Shown here: piece after piece, positions 22,539 to 31,092 of the stretch
Position numbering within the stretch: the stretch's first letter is position 1
How the letters are laid out: each line of letters begins with the position of its first letter
Assembly (NCBI RefSeq): GCF_002871795.1
Contig: NZ_PNHL01000013.1
Location: 27,081-91,080 of the forward strand
DNA length: 64,000 bases
Reading direction: 5' to 3'
Origin: Brachybacterium sp. UMB0905
GTDB lineage: Bacteria; Actinomycetota; Actinomycetes; Actinomycetales; Dermabacteraceae
The notes under the pieces: generated by a model
Databases searched by the model: none
What the model saw: the letters and a program-made list of their open reading frames with translations, nothing else
Told to the model about the DNA's origin: nothing
Made by a program: the position numbers and the translations under genes

Positions 22539-23230
22539 CCAGCCCCGACTCTCAGAACACCGACTCTCAGAACACCGAGTCCCTGAACCGCGCGCCCCAG
22601 GGGTCCGATGAGGCGCTGCCCGCAGCCCGCCCCCGCCGCACCGCGAGCATCTCCCGCACCACCCGCGAGTCCAGTGTCGAGGTCACCCTGGATATCGACG
22701 GCACCGGCCAGGTGGATGTCTCCACCACTGTGCCGTTCTTCGACCACATGCTCACGGCGCTGGGCACCCACGCCCGCTTCGACCTGACCGTCAAGGCCAC
22801 CGGTGACACCCATATCGACGCCCACCACACCGTCGAGGACACCGCGATCGTGCTGGGCCAGGCCCTGAAGGAAGCCCTCGGAGACAAGAAGGGCATCGCC
22901 CGCTTCGGCGACGCGATGGTGCCGCTGGATGAGGCCCTCGCCCAGGCCGTCGTGGACCTCTCCGGCCGCCCCTACTGCGTACACAGCGGGGAGAGCGAAG
23001 CCCAGGCCCTGCACCTGATCGGCGGGCACTTCACCGGCTCGTTGACCCGCCACGTCTTCGAGTCCCTCGCGCACCATGCCGCGATCTGCCTGCATATCCG
23101 CCTGCTGGCTGGCCGCGACCCGCACCATGTGGTCGAGGCGCAGTTCAAGGCCCTCGCCCGCGCGCTGCGCGCCGCCTGCGCGCACGATGACCGTGTCCTC
23201 GATGTCCCCTCCACGAAGGGAGCCCTATGA
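22535..23230 (+). CDS. hisB: imidazoleglycerol-phosphate dehydratase
   Basis: Mn-dependent dehydratase of histidine synthesis, 231 residues. Metal motifs [17 protein letters not shown] and [25 protein letters not shown] segments are present in order. Compared with the ~200-residue family there is an extra N-terminal ~35 residues that are Ser/Asn/Ala/Pro-rich and contain a twice-repeated DSQNT, probably disordered. The start overlaps the hisC stop; its own stop overlaps the next gene. Confidence 0.96.
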   Translation: MTSPDSQNTDSQNTESLNRAPQGSDEALPAARPRRTASISRTTRESSVEVTLDIDGTGQVDVSTTVPFFDHMLTALGTHARFDLTVKATGDTHIDAHHTVEDTAIVLGQALKEALGDKKGIARFGDAMVPLDEALAQAVVDLSGRPYCVHSGESEAQALHLIGGHFTGSLTRHVFESLAHHAAICLHIRLLAGRDPHHVVEAQFKALARALRAACAHDDRVLDVPSTKGAL

Positions 23231-23814
23231 GCACCGCCGACCCGCGTGACCCGCACGATGACATCGACGCCGAGTTCGCCCGCCTGACCGAGGGGCTGAG
23301 CCTGGACGACGGTGACGCCCTGACCGTGGAGGACGTTCTGGCGGAGTCCGACGGTGGGGATGACACCCCTTGCATCGCCGTGATCGCAACCTCCGTGGCG
23401 ACCGCGAAGGCCCTCGCCGGCATGATCCGCCTGGGCGTGGAGGCCCGCACCGACGGCCTGACCATCCCCGAGGGCACCCGCACCGTGGAGACCTCCACCG
23501 GCGCGATCGCCGTCGGCGCGCTGCAGGAGGCGGCCGCGCATGACCTGGCCGCCATCACCTCCACCGCCCTGCAGCGCAATGGCCTGGTGCTGTTCTGGCG
23601 CCGCGGCGACCGCATGACCGCCACCCGCTACATGACCGGCGAGCGCAGCGAGGACATCTCCCCGGTGATCGTGCTCGGCGCCGTGGATGACGTGGTCGAG
23701 GAGCTGCTGCTGGGCGCCCGCAGCGTCGAGGAGCTGGGGGAGGGACTGGACCCCGCGGCACTGTCCCGCACCGAGGCGCTGACCTGGATCGCCACCGGGA
23801 GGAAGCGGAAGTGA
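23227..23814 (+). CDS. unknown protein inside the his operon
   Basis: A 195-residue cytoplasmic protein that starts in the hisB stop (ATGA) and ends in the hisH start (GTGA), so it is made together with the histidine enzymes. Residues 1-48 are very acidic. The rest looks like one alpha/beta domain ([19 protein letters not shown], then [40 protein letters not shown] and [19 protein letters not shown]). I recognise no family or catalytic motif. Tight coupling suggests a link to the HisH/HisF step or its control, but this is inference. Confidence 0.85.
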   Translation: MSTADPRDPHDDIDAEFARLTEGLSLDDGDALTVEDVLAESDGGDDTPCIAVIATSVATAKALAGMIRLGVEARTDGLTIPEGTRTVETSTGAIAVGALQEAAAHDLAAITSTALQRNGLVLFWRRGDRMTATRYMTGERSEDISPVIVLGAVDDVVEELLLGARSVEELGEGLDPAALSRTEALTWIATGRKRK

Positions 23815-24530
23815 CCGCCCAGCAGGCCACCGAGCAGGCCTCCCCGCAGGCCACCGGGCTGGCCGACCCGCCCGCCCGCGTGGTCGTGCTCGACCACGGG
23901 TCGGGGAACGTCCGTTCGGTGGTGCGCGCCCTCGAGGCCGTCGGCGCCGAGGTCCAGCTGACCGCGGATCGCACCGCGGCACTGGAGGCCGATGGGCTGG
24001 TGGTCCCCGGCGTCGGCGCCTTCGCCGCGACCGTGCAGCAGATCCGCGCCGTGGGCGGTGACCGCATCGTCGAGACGCGACTGGCCGGGGGCCGCCCCGT
24101 GCTCGGCATCTGCGTGGGTCTGCAGGTGATGTTCGACGCTGGCGATGAACATGGCGAGCGCAGCACGGGACTGGGGCAGTGGCCCGGCGAGATCACACGC
24201 CTTATGGCCGATGTGGTCCCGCACATGGGCTGGAACACCGTCGACGCGCCGACGGGCACCGCGCTGCTGGACGGTATCCAGGGTGAGCGCTTCTACTTCG
24301 TCCACTCCTATGCTGCGCGCACTTGGGAGCTCGATGCGGTCGGCCCCCTTGAGGCGCCGCTGGTGACCTGGGCTGAGCACGGCGGAGACCGCTTCATCGC
24401 CGCGGTGGAGAATGGCGCGCTGATGGCCACGCAGTTCCACCCCGAGAAGTCCGGTGAGGCCGGGGCGCGTCTGCTGCGCAACTGGCTGGGCACCCTGCCA
24501 CGGTACGGCCGGGCGGAGGCGAGCGCATGA
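23811..24530 (+). CDS. hisH: imidazole glycerol phosphate synthase, glutaminase subunit
   Basis: Class I glutamine amidotransferase subunit (239 residues) that supplies ammonia to HisF. The oxyanion/nucleophile motif GICVGLQ places Cys101, and [11 protein letters not shown] carries the His and Glu of the triad. An Ala/Gln-rich ~20-residue N-terminal extension precedes [22 protein letters not shown] start in the stop of the preceding gene. hisF is not in this window. Confidence 0.96.
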   Translation: MTAQQATEQASPQATGLADPPARVVVLDHGSGNVRSVVRALEAVGAEVQLTADRTAALEADGLVVPGVGAFAATVQQIRAVGGDRIVETRLAGGRPVLGICVGLQVMFDAGDEHGERSTGLGQWPGEITRLMADVVPHMGWNTVDAPTGTALLDGIQGERFYFVHSYAARTWELDAVGPLEAPLVTWAEHGGDRFIAAVENGALMATQFHPEKSGEAGARLLRNWLGTLPRYGRAEASA

Positions 24531-24685
24531 TCCTCGCGTTCGTGATGCTGTTCGTCGGGGGGATGCTGCTGGGTGGCGTGTGGTCCTTTCACCGCTCCGG
24601 CAAGCCGTGGTGGATGACCGTCGGCCTTGCCGCCATCGCGATCGCGTGCCTGGCGATCTCTTTCTGGCGGATCCAGTCCGGCTGA
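24527..24685 (+). CDS. small two-helix membrane protein in the his cluster
   Basis: A 52-residue protein ([20 protein letters not shown] at the N-terminus) whose ATG overlaps the hisH stop. Two hydrophobic helices (1-19 and 30-47) flank a short basic loop (HRSGKPWW). The overlap and the clean membrane-protein composition make it a real gene despite its length. Function unknown. Confidence 0.75.
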   Translation: MILAFVMLFVGGMLLGGVWSFHRSGKPWWMTVGLAAIAIACLAISFWRIQSG

Positions 24686-24843
24686 TCGGCACGGCCCGAC
24701 CCTCCGCCGTCCCTGCCAATGCTGCACCCGAGCCCAGACCGTCACGCCCGCACTCGCACCCACCCTTCGCGCCCGCCCTCACGCCCGCTCTTGCTGTTCA
24801 CCCGGTACGATCCGAGCCCCCGTCGCCCTCAAGGAGGCACCCC

Positions 24844-25578
24844 ATGACCGCTCCCGTGCTCGACCTGCTGCCCGCCGTCGACGTCCAGGACGGCCAGGCC
24901 GTGCGCCTGGTCCAGGGGGAGGCAGGCACCGAGACCGCTTACGGCGCCCCGCTGGATGCCGCACTGACTTTCCAGGAGGGCGGCGCGCAGTGGCTGCACC
25001 TGGTGGATCTCGATGCCGCCTTCGGCCGCGGCTCCAACGCCGCACTGCTCGCAGAAGTGGTCGCTGCCGTGGACATGAACGTGGAGCTCTCCGGCGGTAT
25101 CCGCGATGACGAGTCCCTTGCCGCGGCCCTTGCTACCGGCTGCCGGCGCGTGAACCTGGGCACCGCGGCGCTCGAGAACCCCGAGTGGACCGCGGAGGTG
25201 ATCGCCGAGCACGGTGACCGCATCGCCGTGGGCCTGGACGTGCGCGGCAGCACCCTCGCCGCCCGCGGCTGGACCCGCGAGGGCGGCGACCTGTGGGAGA
25301 CGCTCGAACGGCTCGATGCCGCCGGCTGTCAGCGCTACGTCGTCACAGACGTCACCAAGGATGGCACCCTGCGCGGCCCGAATGTGGAGCTGCTGCAGAA
25401 GGTGTGCGAGCGCACGGACGCGAGGATCGTCGCCTCCGGCGGGGTGTCCTCCCTGGCGGACCTCGAGGCGCTGCGGGCCCTGGTCCCGCACGGCGTGGAG
25501 GGCGCGATCGTCGGCAAGGCCCTGTACGCGGGGGCTTTCACCCTCCCCGAGGCGCTCGAGGTGGCGGGCCGGCCGTGA
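24844..25578 (+). CDS. priA: bifunctional ProFAR/PRA isomerase PriA
   Basis: HisA-type (beta-alpha)8 isomerase, 244 residues. In actinobacteria the single PriA enzyme serves both histidine (HisA) and tryptophan (TrpF) synthesis. Catalytic acids: Asp13 in [15 protein letters not shown] and Asp169 in [15 protein letters not shown]. Phosphate-binding loops are ELSGGIRDD and [15 protein letters not shown] at 24844 with AAGGAGG 6 nt upstream. A separate trpF cannot be excluded, as only this window is visible. The stop overlaps the next start (GTGA). Confidence 0.95.
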   Translation: MTAPVLDLLPAVDVQDGQAVRLVQGEAGTETAYGAPLDAALTFQEGGAQWLHLVDLDAAFGRGSNAALLAEVVAAVDMNVELSGGIRDDESLAAALATGCRRVNLGTAALENPEWTAEVIAEHGDRIAVGLDVRGSTLAARGWTREGGDLWETLERLDAAGCQRYVVTDVTKDGTLRGPNVELLQKVCERTDARIVASGGVSSLADLEALRALVPHGVEGAIVGKALYAGAFTLPEALEVAGRP

Positions 25579-26360
25579 CCGCCCGGCGCGAACTGCCGGC
25601 CCACTTCCAGGACAAATCCCCGCTGACCGACACCGCCGGGGTGCCGTGGAAGGGCCGCGACTACACCACCAGCCCCTTCCCCGAGGACGACGGATCCTGC
25701 CCGCCGGTGCTCCGCACCGCGCTCGAGCAGCTGCACGAAGGGCAGGACCCCTACCGGGCGGGCCTGGTCGCCGCCCTGGCGGCCTCCCGCGTGCTGGTGC
25801 CGATCATGGCCGTCGGCACCGAAGAGACGATCAGCGCCCACGGACTGACCTCCGACAACGGCGCCGACATGGCGATGGTCACGATCACTGCGGCCGATGG
25901 GTCCCGCGTGCTGCCCGTGTTCACCTCCGTCACCGAGCTGTCCCGCTGGCAGGGCACGGCCCGGCCCGTCCCCGTCGTGACGGCGCAGGCAGCGCAGGCC
26001 GCCGTGCAGGAGGGCTGTACCGCCCTGCTGGTGGATGCCGCGCGTCCCGACGAGCCCGGCCCGGTGCTGCTGCAGCGCTCAGCTCTGTGGGCCCTCGCCC
26101 AGGGCCGCACCTGGGTGCCGCCGCATGAGGATCCTGAGGTCGCCGCGGAGCTCGAACAGATCGCGGCCCAGGTGCCGACGGTGCTCTCCCTCACCGCGCA
26201 GCCGGGTCAGTCCAGCGAAGTCACGCTCGTGGCCCGGCTCGTGGAGGGCCTGGATCGCACTGGACTGCAGCAGGCGGTGCAGGCGATCAGCTCAGCCCTC
26301 GGGGACAGCCCGCTGATCGCCGAGCGGATCACCTCGCTGAAGCTCTCGCTGTCGCGCTGA
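25575..26360 (+). CDS. SseB-family protein
   Basis: A 261-residue protein with an SseB-like N-terminal domain: [10 protein letters not shown] near residue 75, [27 protein letters not shown] near 98-124, and a C-terminal half including [26 protein letters not shown]. Its GTG start lies in the priA stop codon. SseB-family genes often follow priA in actinobacteria; the role is unknown. Confidence 0.85.
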   Translation: MTARRELPAHFQDKSPLTDTAGVPWKGRDYTTSPFPEDDGSCPPVLRTALEQLHEGQDPYRAGLVAALAASRVLVPIMAVGTEETISAHGLTSDNGADMAMVTITAADGSRVLPVFTSVTELSRWQGTARPVPVVTAQAAQAAVQEGCTALLVDAARPDEPGPVLLQRSALWALAQGRTWVPPHEDPEVAAELEQIAAQVPTVLSLTAQPGQSSEVTLVARLVEGLDRTGLQQAVQAISSALGDSPLIAERITSLKLSLSR

Positions 26361-26385
26361 GCACGTTCCGTCCAGCGCACGGCGG

Positions 26386-26399
26386 TCTCGCGCGCGAGA
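26386..26399. promoter_or_regulatory. 14-bp palindrome TCTCGCGCGCGAGA
   Basis: A perfect 14-bp palindrome in the 109-bp gap between the SseB-like gene and the MFS gene. It may be an operator for the MFS gene or the stem of a weak terminator. Confidence 0.35.
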
Positions 26400-26469
26400 A
26401 CCTGAGATAGTGCCTCCCGGACCCGACGCCCATCGGGCCTGTGGACACCGGCGGTGACAAGGAGGGGAC

Positions 26470-27801
26470 ATGGCTCTGCAGGGGTACCGTGCGGCGCTGC
26501 GCACCCCGGGCGTCCCCGTGGTGCTGACCATCGGTTTCCTGGCCCGCATCCCGTTCTCCACGATCGGGATCCTGCTGACCCTGCACACCGTGATCACGCT
26601 GCAGGAGAGCTTCTTCTCCGCGGGGCTCGTGGTCGCCGCCTCGACGCTCGGCATCGCGATCGCCTCCCCGCTGCGTGGGCGGCTGCTGGACCGCCACGGA
26701 CTGCGGCGCGCCGTGCTGCCCTCGCTGCTGTTCCAACCGCTCATCCTCGCTGTCGCCACGCTCGTGCCCTATTCGGCGCTGGTGCTGCTGGCACTGGTCG
26801 GTGGTCTGTTCGCGATGCCGGTGTTCGCGATCGTGCGCACGTCACTGTCGGTCCTGGTGCCGGCCGATCAGCGCCGCACCGTCTTCTCCCTCGACTCGGT
26901 GTCCACGGAGCTGGTGTTCATGCTCGGCCCGGCCGCGGCGACGATCGCCGCGGTGGCGCTCGGCACCACGACGGCGCTGCTCGTCGTCGCCGGGCTGATC
27001 GTGCTGGCCGGGATCGGGATCATGCTCGCGAACCCGCCCACTCGCAGCGATCAGATCATGCTGCCCACCCGTCTGCCGCGCGCCCTGGAGGCCGCTGAGT
27101 CCGGGATGCTCGCCACCGGGGAGGCGCATCATGAGGCGCGCGTTGCCCAGAACCTCACCACCGGGCAGATCCCCGTGATCGACGAGCGCACGGGCCGTCC
27201 GGTCCATGAGCTGCCCGCCCCGTCGGTGCGGCCGCATCTGCTGACCCTGGGCGGGCTGGCGCTGCTGGCCGCGACGCTCGTCGGGTCGCTGCTGATCACT
27301 GCGACGGACCTGACGGTCGTCGCGTTCCTCGAGGGCGATGGGAACACCACGGCGATCGCCTGGGTACTGGCGATCTGGTGCGCCGGGTCGGCGATCGGCG
27401 GGTTCGTCTACGGGGCGAGCGCCCGGGACATCGGCCCCTTCACCGTGCTGCTCGCCCTGGGGGTGCTGTCCCTGCCGATCGCGGCCTCGCAGTCGGTGTG
27501 GATGCTCGCGGTCACGACTTTCGGGGCAGGCCTCGCGCTGGCCCCGATCATCACCGCGACCGGGGAGGCGATCGCCCGCCGCGTCCCCGAGCAGGTGCGG
27601 GGGGAGGCGATGGGCTGGCATGGCTCCGCCCTCACTGCTGGAGCGGCGGTCGGTGCCCCGCTGATCGGCGTGGTCATCGACCTGGCCGGACCACGCGTGG
27701 GGATCCTCGTGGGGTCCGCCCTGGCGATCGCTCTCGCGCTGACCGGTTTCGTACTGCGCGCCTGGCGGCTGCGGCGCACCCGCCGCCGCCTGGCCGGGTA
27801 G
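26470..27801 (+). CDS. MFS transporter
   Basis: Major facilitator protein, 443 residues, with two groups of about six helices separated by a long hydrophilic loop (roughly 190-260). The helix 2-3 loop is GRLLDRHGLRRAV and helix 5 has AMPVFAIVRTSLSVLVP. ATG at 26470 follows AAGGAGGGGAC, a strong ribosome binding site. Probably an exporter; the substrate is unknown, and there is no regulator next to it. Confidence 0.88.
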   Translation: MALQGYRAALRTPGVPVVLTIGFLARIPFSTIGILLTLHTVITLQESFFSAGLVVAASTLGIAIASPLRGRLLDRHGLRRAVLPSLLFQPLILAVATLVPYSALVLLALVGGLFAMPVFAIVRTSLSVLVPADQRRTVFSLDSVSTELVFMLGPAAATIAAVALGTTTALLVVAGLIVLAGIGIMLANPPTRSDQIMLPTRLPRALEAAESGMLATGEAHHEARVAQNLTTGQIPVIDERTGRPVHELPAPSVRPHLLTLGGLALLAATLVGSLLITATDLTVVAFLEGDGNTTAIAWVLAIWCAGSAIGGFVYGASARDIGPFTVLLALGVLSLPIAASQSVWMLAVTTFGAGLALAPIITATGEAIARRVPEQVRGEAMGWHGSALTAGAAVGAPLIGVVIDLAGPRVGILVGSALAIALALTGFVLRAWRLRRTRRRLAG

Positions 27802-27901
27802 GCCCCGGGACGCAGCGCCCATGGTGGCCGGTCAGGTCAGGTGAGGGGCCGACGGTGGCGCCGCGTCCTGGGGAATGGGCCGACGGGGGCGCCGCGCCGG
27901 G

Positions 27902-28381
27902 TCAGCTGACGCGGCCGGTGTATTTCTCGCCCGGCGCCTCGCCAGGCGGATCGGGGAACGGCAGCGCCTCAGCGAAGGCCAGCTGGAGGGAACGCAGCCC
28001 ATCGCGCAGCGAGCGGGCATGCACATTGCCGATCTCCGGTGCCGCCGCGGTGACCAGCCCCGCGAGCGCAGTGATGAGCTTCCGCGCCTCCGAGAGGTCC
28101 TGATAGTTGCCGGTCTCCTCGTCATCGGCGAGGCCCACCTTCACCGCCGCGGCGCTCATGAGGTGCACGCAGGCGGAGTTGATGATCTCCACCGCGGCCA
28201 CATCGGCGATATCCCGCAGCTCAGCAGCCGCCTCCGCGTCCGTGGTCGCCGGACCGCCGCTCTCAGTCGCGGGGGAGGCGTGGTGCTCGGGGCTCGGCGC
28301 AGTTCCGGTCGGCTCAGTCTTACTCGCCTCAGTCGTGCTCGCCGCAGTCGTGCTCGGCTCGGAGCTGGTCGGCTCTGTCAT
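27902..28381 (-). CDS. DUF1844 domain protein
   Basis: A 159-residue cytoplasmic protein. Residues 1-50 are Thr/Ser/Glu/Pro-rich and probably disordered. The DUF1844 domain follows (ELRDIADVAAVEIINSACVH, AAVKVGLADDE, YQDLSEARKLITALAGLV, LRDGLRSLQLAFAEA). Genes of this family commonly sit beside infC in actinobacteria, as here. ATG at 28381 with AAGGAG 4 nt upstream. It lies 84 bp downstream of the membrane-anchored protein gene, probably in one transcript. Confidence 0.88.
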   Translation of the reverse strand: MTEPTSSEPSTTAASTTEASKTEPTGTAPSPEHHASPATESGGPATTDAEAAAELRDIADVAAVEIINSACVHLMSAAAVKVGLADDEETGNYQDLSEARKLITALAGLVTAAAPEIGNVHARSLRDGLRSLQLAFAEALPFPDPPGEAPGEKYTGRVS

Positions 28382-28465
28382 GGGGCTCCTTCATCGGGTT
28401 TGGCGTCATCGGGAAGGGCGCGAATTCTCTCGATCCGACGCACCGGGGTGGAAAACACTTGCGGT

Positions 28466-29416
28466 TCAGCCTGCCAGGGGCAGCTCGATCGTGAGGTCCC
28501 CGTCCAGCTCGAGGTGCAGTGCGGCGGGCTCGCTGCCGATGGGCGCGTCGAACACGGCGACGAACTCACGGGTCTCGCCGACGGGGATGGGCCGGGTGGA
28601 GGCCGAATCGGAATCGCGCGCATAGGCGGAGATCGCAGCGGCCGAGCTGGGGATATTCTCTCCTGCCGCCGTTGCCAAGGTGACGCGATCTGCGGTCAGC
28701 TGGAGGGTGCGCTCGCTGTCATTGGTGATCTCCACGATGACCGCCACGAACTGCCCCTCGGCCGTGACCTCGGTGGCGCCGCTGCCCACGGAATCCAGTC
28801 CCGTCTCCGTCCTGAGTTCAGCGACCGTTACGCCGTCGACCTCCACGGGCCCCGCGTCCTGCCCGGACCCATCGGAGGTATCGGCGGATGCGGTGGCCGC
28901 GGGGGCAGTGCTCTCCCCGTCCGCGGGCAGTGTGCGCACCACGAGGAATGCACCGCCCACGGCGATCACGAGGGCGAGCACCCCCACGAACGCCGCGGCG
29001 ACGACGAGCAGGCGGCCCCGACCGGGATCACGCTGTTCAGGTGGCGTGACCAGAGCGGGCCGACGGTTCGGGCGGGCTGGGCGCGGTGGGGGAGTGGGGA
29101 AGCCCTCGGGAACCGGGCGCAGGACCGCGCGCGCCGTGGTCTGATTGCGCAGGCGGGTCTGCGTGGACGGCTCCGGCTCCGACGGATCCTCAGCGAGATC
29201 CTGCAGCGGGGCCGTCGGCTCATCCGCAGGCGAGGCCCCCTCCGGGTGCGATGGCTTCTCGGCGTGCGCCTCCCCGGTGCCCGGATCCTCAGTGCTCGAT
29301 GGTGCATCCGCAGGCGACGGCTCAGCGGGAGTGAGCCCCGTCGGGATCTGCTCGGCGTGCTCACCCTGCTCAGCGCGCTGAGGCTGCTCGTCAGGGGTCT
29401 CGCGATCCGTCGCCAC
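28466..29416 (-). CDS. single-pass membrane protein with C-terminal extracytoplasmic beta domain
   Basis: A 316-residue protein. Residues 1-130 are a hydrophilic Glu/Pro/Ala-rich cytoplasmic segment, followed by a basic stretch and one hydrophobic helix (~136-160, LVVAAAFVGVLALVIAVGGA). The C-terminal ~130 residues read as a beta-sandwich like DUF4352 proteins (FVAVIVEITNDSERTLQLTA, REFVAVFDAPIGSEPAALHL). The GTG start at 29416 follows GAGGAG by 5 nt. It is divergent from the infC leader. Function unknown. Confidence 0.8.
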   Translation of the reverse strand: MATDRETPDEQPQRAEQGEHAEQIPTGLTPAEPSPADAPSSTEDPGTGEAHAEKPSHPEGASPADEPTAPLQDLAEDPSEPEPSTQTRLRNQTTARAVLRPVPEGFPTPPPRPARPNRRPALVTPPEQRDPGRGRLLVVAAAFVGVLALVIAVGGAFLVVRTLPADGESTAPAATASADTSDGSGQDAGPVEVDGVTVAELRTETGLDSVGSGATEVTAEGQFVAVIVEITNDSERTLQLTADRVTLATAAGENIPSSAAAISAYARDSDSASTRPIPVGETREFVAVFDAPIGSEPAALHLELDGDLTIELPLAG

Positions 29417-29517
29417 CGCTGCTCCTCATCGTTCGATATCGTTCGATCGCTCGACTGCGCTGCAGACTGCTCAACTGCTCTGCATGCAGCTGCACTGCGC
29501 TGCGCGACGCACATCAC

Positions 29518-29546
29518 CTGGACCCACGCCGTTTCGCTGGTAGGAT
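29518..29546 (+). promoter_or_regulatory. infC operon promoter
   Basis: CTGGAC (29518-29523) and TAGGAT (29541-29546) are separated by 17 bp and read toward infC. Transcription would start near 29553, leaving about 240 nt of leader. Confidence 0.6.
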
Positions 29547-29552
29547 AGTCGA

Positions 29553-29791
29553 CCGGAACAGGACGAGACCTCGCCCGTTCCCGCAAGTGGAGTCCCCTCC
29601 CACCTCGTGACGACCGGCCGCGGACAGCGGCCAGCAGTTGCCGGGTCAGCATCGCCACCGGGCCATCGTGCCCGGGAGCAGGTAGCAGCGCCAGTGGCGC
29701 TCGGTGCCCGCTCCGCTCACCCTGGGGCCTCCGCACGGATTCAGCGGGGGCCTTCGTCGTGTCCCGCCCCAACTCGAGGTGAGGAGCCACC
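29553..29791 (+). ncRNA. structured infC leader with terminator-like hairpin
   Basis: Long untranslated leader ahead of infC with consecutive hairpins: GGAAC/GTTCC (29555-29581), GGCCGC/GCGGCC (29616-29632), CCGGGC/GCCCGG (29658-29675), AGCGCC/GGCGCT (29687-29701) and GGCCTCCGC/GCGGGGGCC (29726-29752, one U-G pair), the last followed by TTCGTCGT. The last hairpin is terminator-like and sits 39 nt before the start codon. This layout suggests attenuation of the infC-rpmI-rplT operon; no known leader family was recognised. Confidence 0.5.
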
Positions 29792-30412
29792 ATCAGCGAA
29801 CAGCGCATCAACGGTCAGATCAGGGTCCCCAAGGTCCTCCTGGTCGGACCTGCCGGCGAACAGGTCGGCGAGGTTCGGGTCGAGGACGCCCTGCGTCTCG
29901 CCCAGGAAGCCGATCTCGACCTGGTCGAGGTTGCCCCCGGAGCGAACCCCCCGGTCGCCCGGCTCATGGACTACGGCAAGTACAAGTACGAGGCCAACCT
30001 GAAGGCCCGTGAAGCGCGCAAGAACCAGGCGAACACGGTCCAGAAGGAGATCCGCATGGGTCTCAAGATCGACAAGCACGATTACGAGACCAAGCGCCGC
30101 AACGTTGAGAAGTTCCTGTCCGGTGGCGACAAGGTCAAGGTCCAGCTGCGTTTCCGCGGCCGCGAGCAGTCGCGTCCCGAGATGGGGGTGCGCCTGCTGG
30201 AGCGCCTGGCGGAGGACGTCAGCGAGTACGGGTTCGTCGAGTCGCGCCCGCGACAGGACGGCCGCAACATGGTGATGGTCTTCGGGCCTCACAAGAAGAA
30301 GGCCCAGGCCATGGCCGAGGCCCGCAAGCGCAGGAGCGACGCCGAGAAGGCCGCCGCCAAGGCGAAGGACGAGAAGTCCCAGCCGGCGAACGGATCCGAC
30401 GACGCGTCCTGA
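29792..30412 (+). CDS. infC: translation initiation factor IF-3, ATC start codon
   Basis: IF-3 binds the 30S subunit and checks the start codon-initiator tRNA pairing. Translated from ATC at 29792 it is 206 residues: N-domain ([19 protein letters not shown], then [19 protein letters not shown] and MDYGKYKYE), linker, C-domain ([31 protein letters not shown]) and an Ala/Lys-rich tail. The ATG at 29966 would delete the whole N-domain. Rare start codons (ATT/ATC) are an established autoregulatory device of infC. GAGGTGAGGAG just upstream is the ribosome binding site. Confidence 0.95.
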   Translation: MSEQRINGQIRVPKVLLVGPAGEQVGEVRVEDALRLAQEADLDLVEVAPGANPPVARLMDYGKYKYEANLKAREARKNQANTVQKEIRMGLKIDKHDYETKRRNVEKFLSGGDKVKVQLRFRGREQSRPEMGVRLLERLAEDVSEYGFVESRPRQDGRNMVMVFGPHKKKAQAMAEARKRRSDAEKAAAKAKDEKSQPANGSDDAS

Positions 30413-30436
30413 GAACGGAACGAGGAGAACAGGCAC

Positions 30437-30631
30437 ATGCCGAAGAACAAGACCCACTCGGGCACCAAGAAGCGGGTCCGCGTGACCGGTTCGGGCAAGC
30501 TCATGCGTGAGCGGGCGAACGCCCGCCACCTGCTGGAGCACAAGTCCTCCACCCGCAAGCGCCGCCTGGGCAACGACACCGAGGTTGCCAAGGCCGATGT
30601 CAAGCGCATGAAGAAGCTGCTGGGCCGCTGA
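30437..30631 (+). CDS. rpmI: ribosomal protein bL35
   Basis: 64-residue, very basic 50S protein. [20 protein letters not shown] is the standard N-terminus, followed by [16 protein letters not shown]. It is 24 bp after infC with GAGGAG upstream, in the conserved infC-rpmI-rplT order. Confidence 0.98.
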   Translation: MPKNKTHSGTKKRVRVTGSGKLMRERANARHLLEHKSSTRKRRLGNDTEVAKADVKRMKKLLGR

Positions 30632-30687
30632 GCGCCCCGCGCAGGCCAGCGCCTGCGCCCTGAACATTTCGATCGAAGGAGTATCAC

Positions 30688-31068
30688 GTGGCACGCGTGA
30701 AGCGGGCGGTCAACGCCCATAAGAAGCGTCGGGAGATCCTCGAGCAGGCCAGCGGCTACCGCGGTCAGCGCTCGCGCCTGTACCGCAAGGCGAAGGAGCA
30801 GGTGCTGCACTCGCAGACCTACAACTTCCGCGACCGCAAGAAGCGCAAGGGTGACTTCCGTCAGCTGTGGATCCAGCGCATCAACGCTGCGGCCCGCGCC
30901 AACGGAATGACCTACAGCCGCTTCATCCAGGGCCTGGGCCTGGCTGGTGTCGAGGTGGACCGTCGCATGCTCGCCGAGCTCGCCGTGAACGACGCCGCGA
31001 CCTTCGCCGCCCTGGTCGAGGTCGCCAAGGACGCCCTCCCCAAGGACGTCAACGCCCCCGCGGCCTGA
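30688..31068 (+). CDS. rplT: ribosomal protein bL20
   Basis: 126-residue 50S assembly protein. The basic N-terminal helix ([20 protein letters not shown]) and the globular part ([20 protein letters not shown]) are intact. GTG start with GAAGGAG upstream. In other bacteria L20 represses its own operon by binding the mRNA; whether that happens here is unknown. Confidence 0.98.
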   Translation: MARVKRAVNAHKKRREILEQASGYRGQRSRLYRKAKEQVLHSQTYNFRDRKKRKGDFRQLWIQRINAAARANGMTYSRFIQGLGLAGVEVDRRMLAELAVNDAATFAALVEVAKDALPKDVNAPAA

Positions 31069-31092
31069 CACGCGCATCGCAGCACGACCGCG

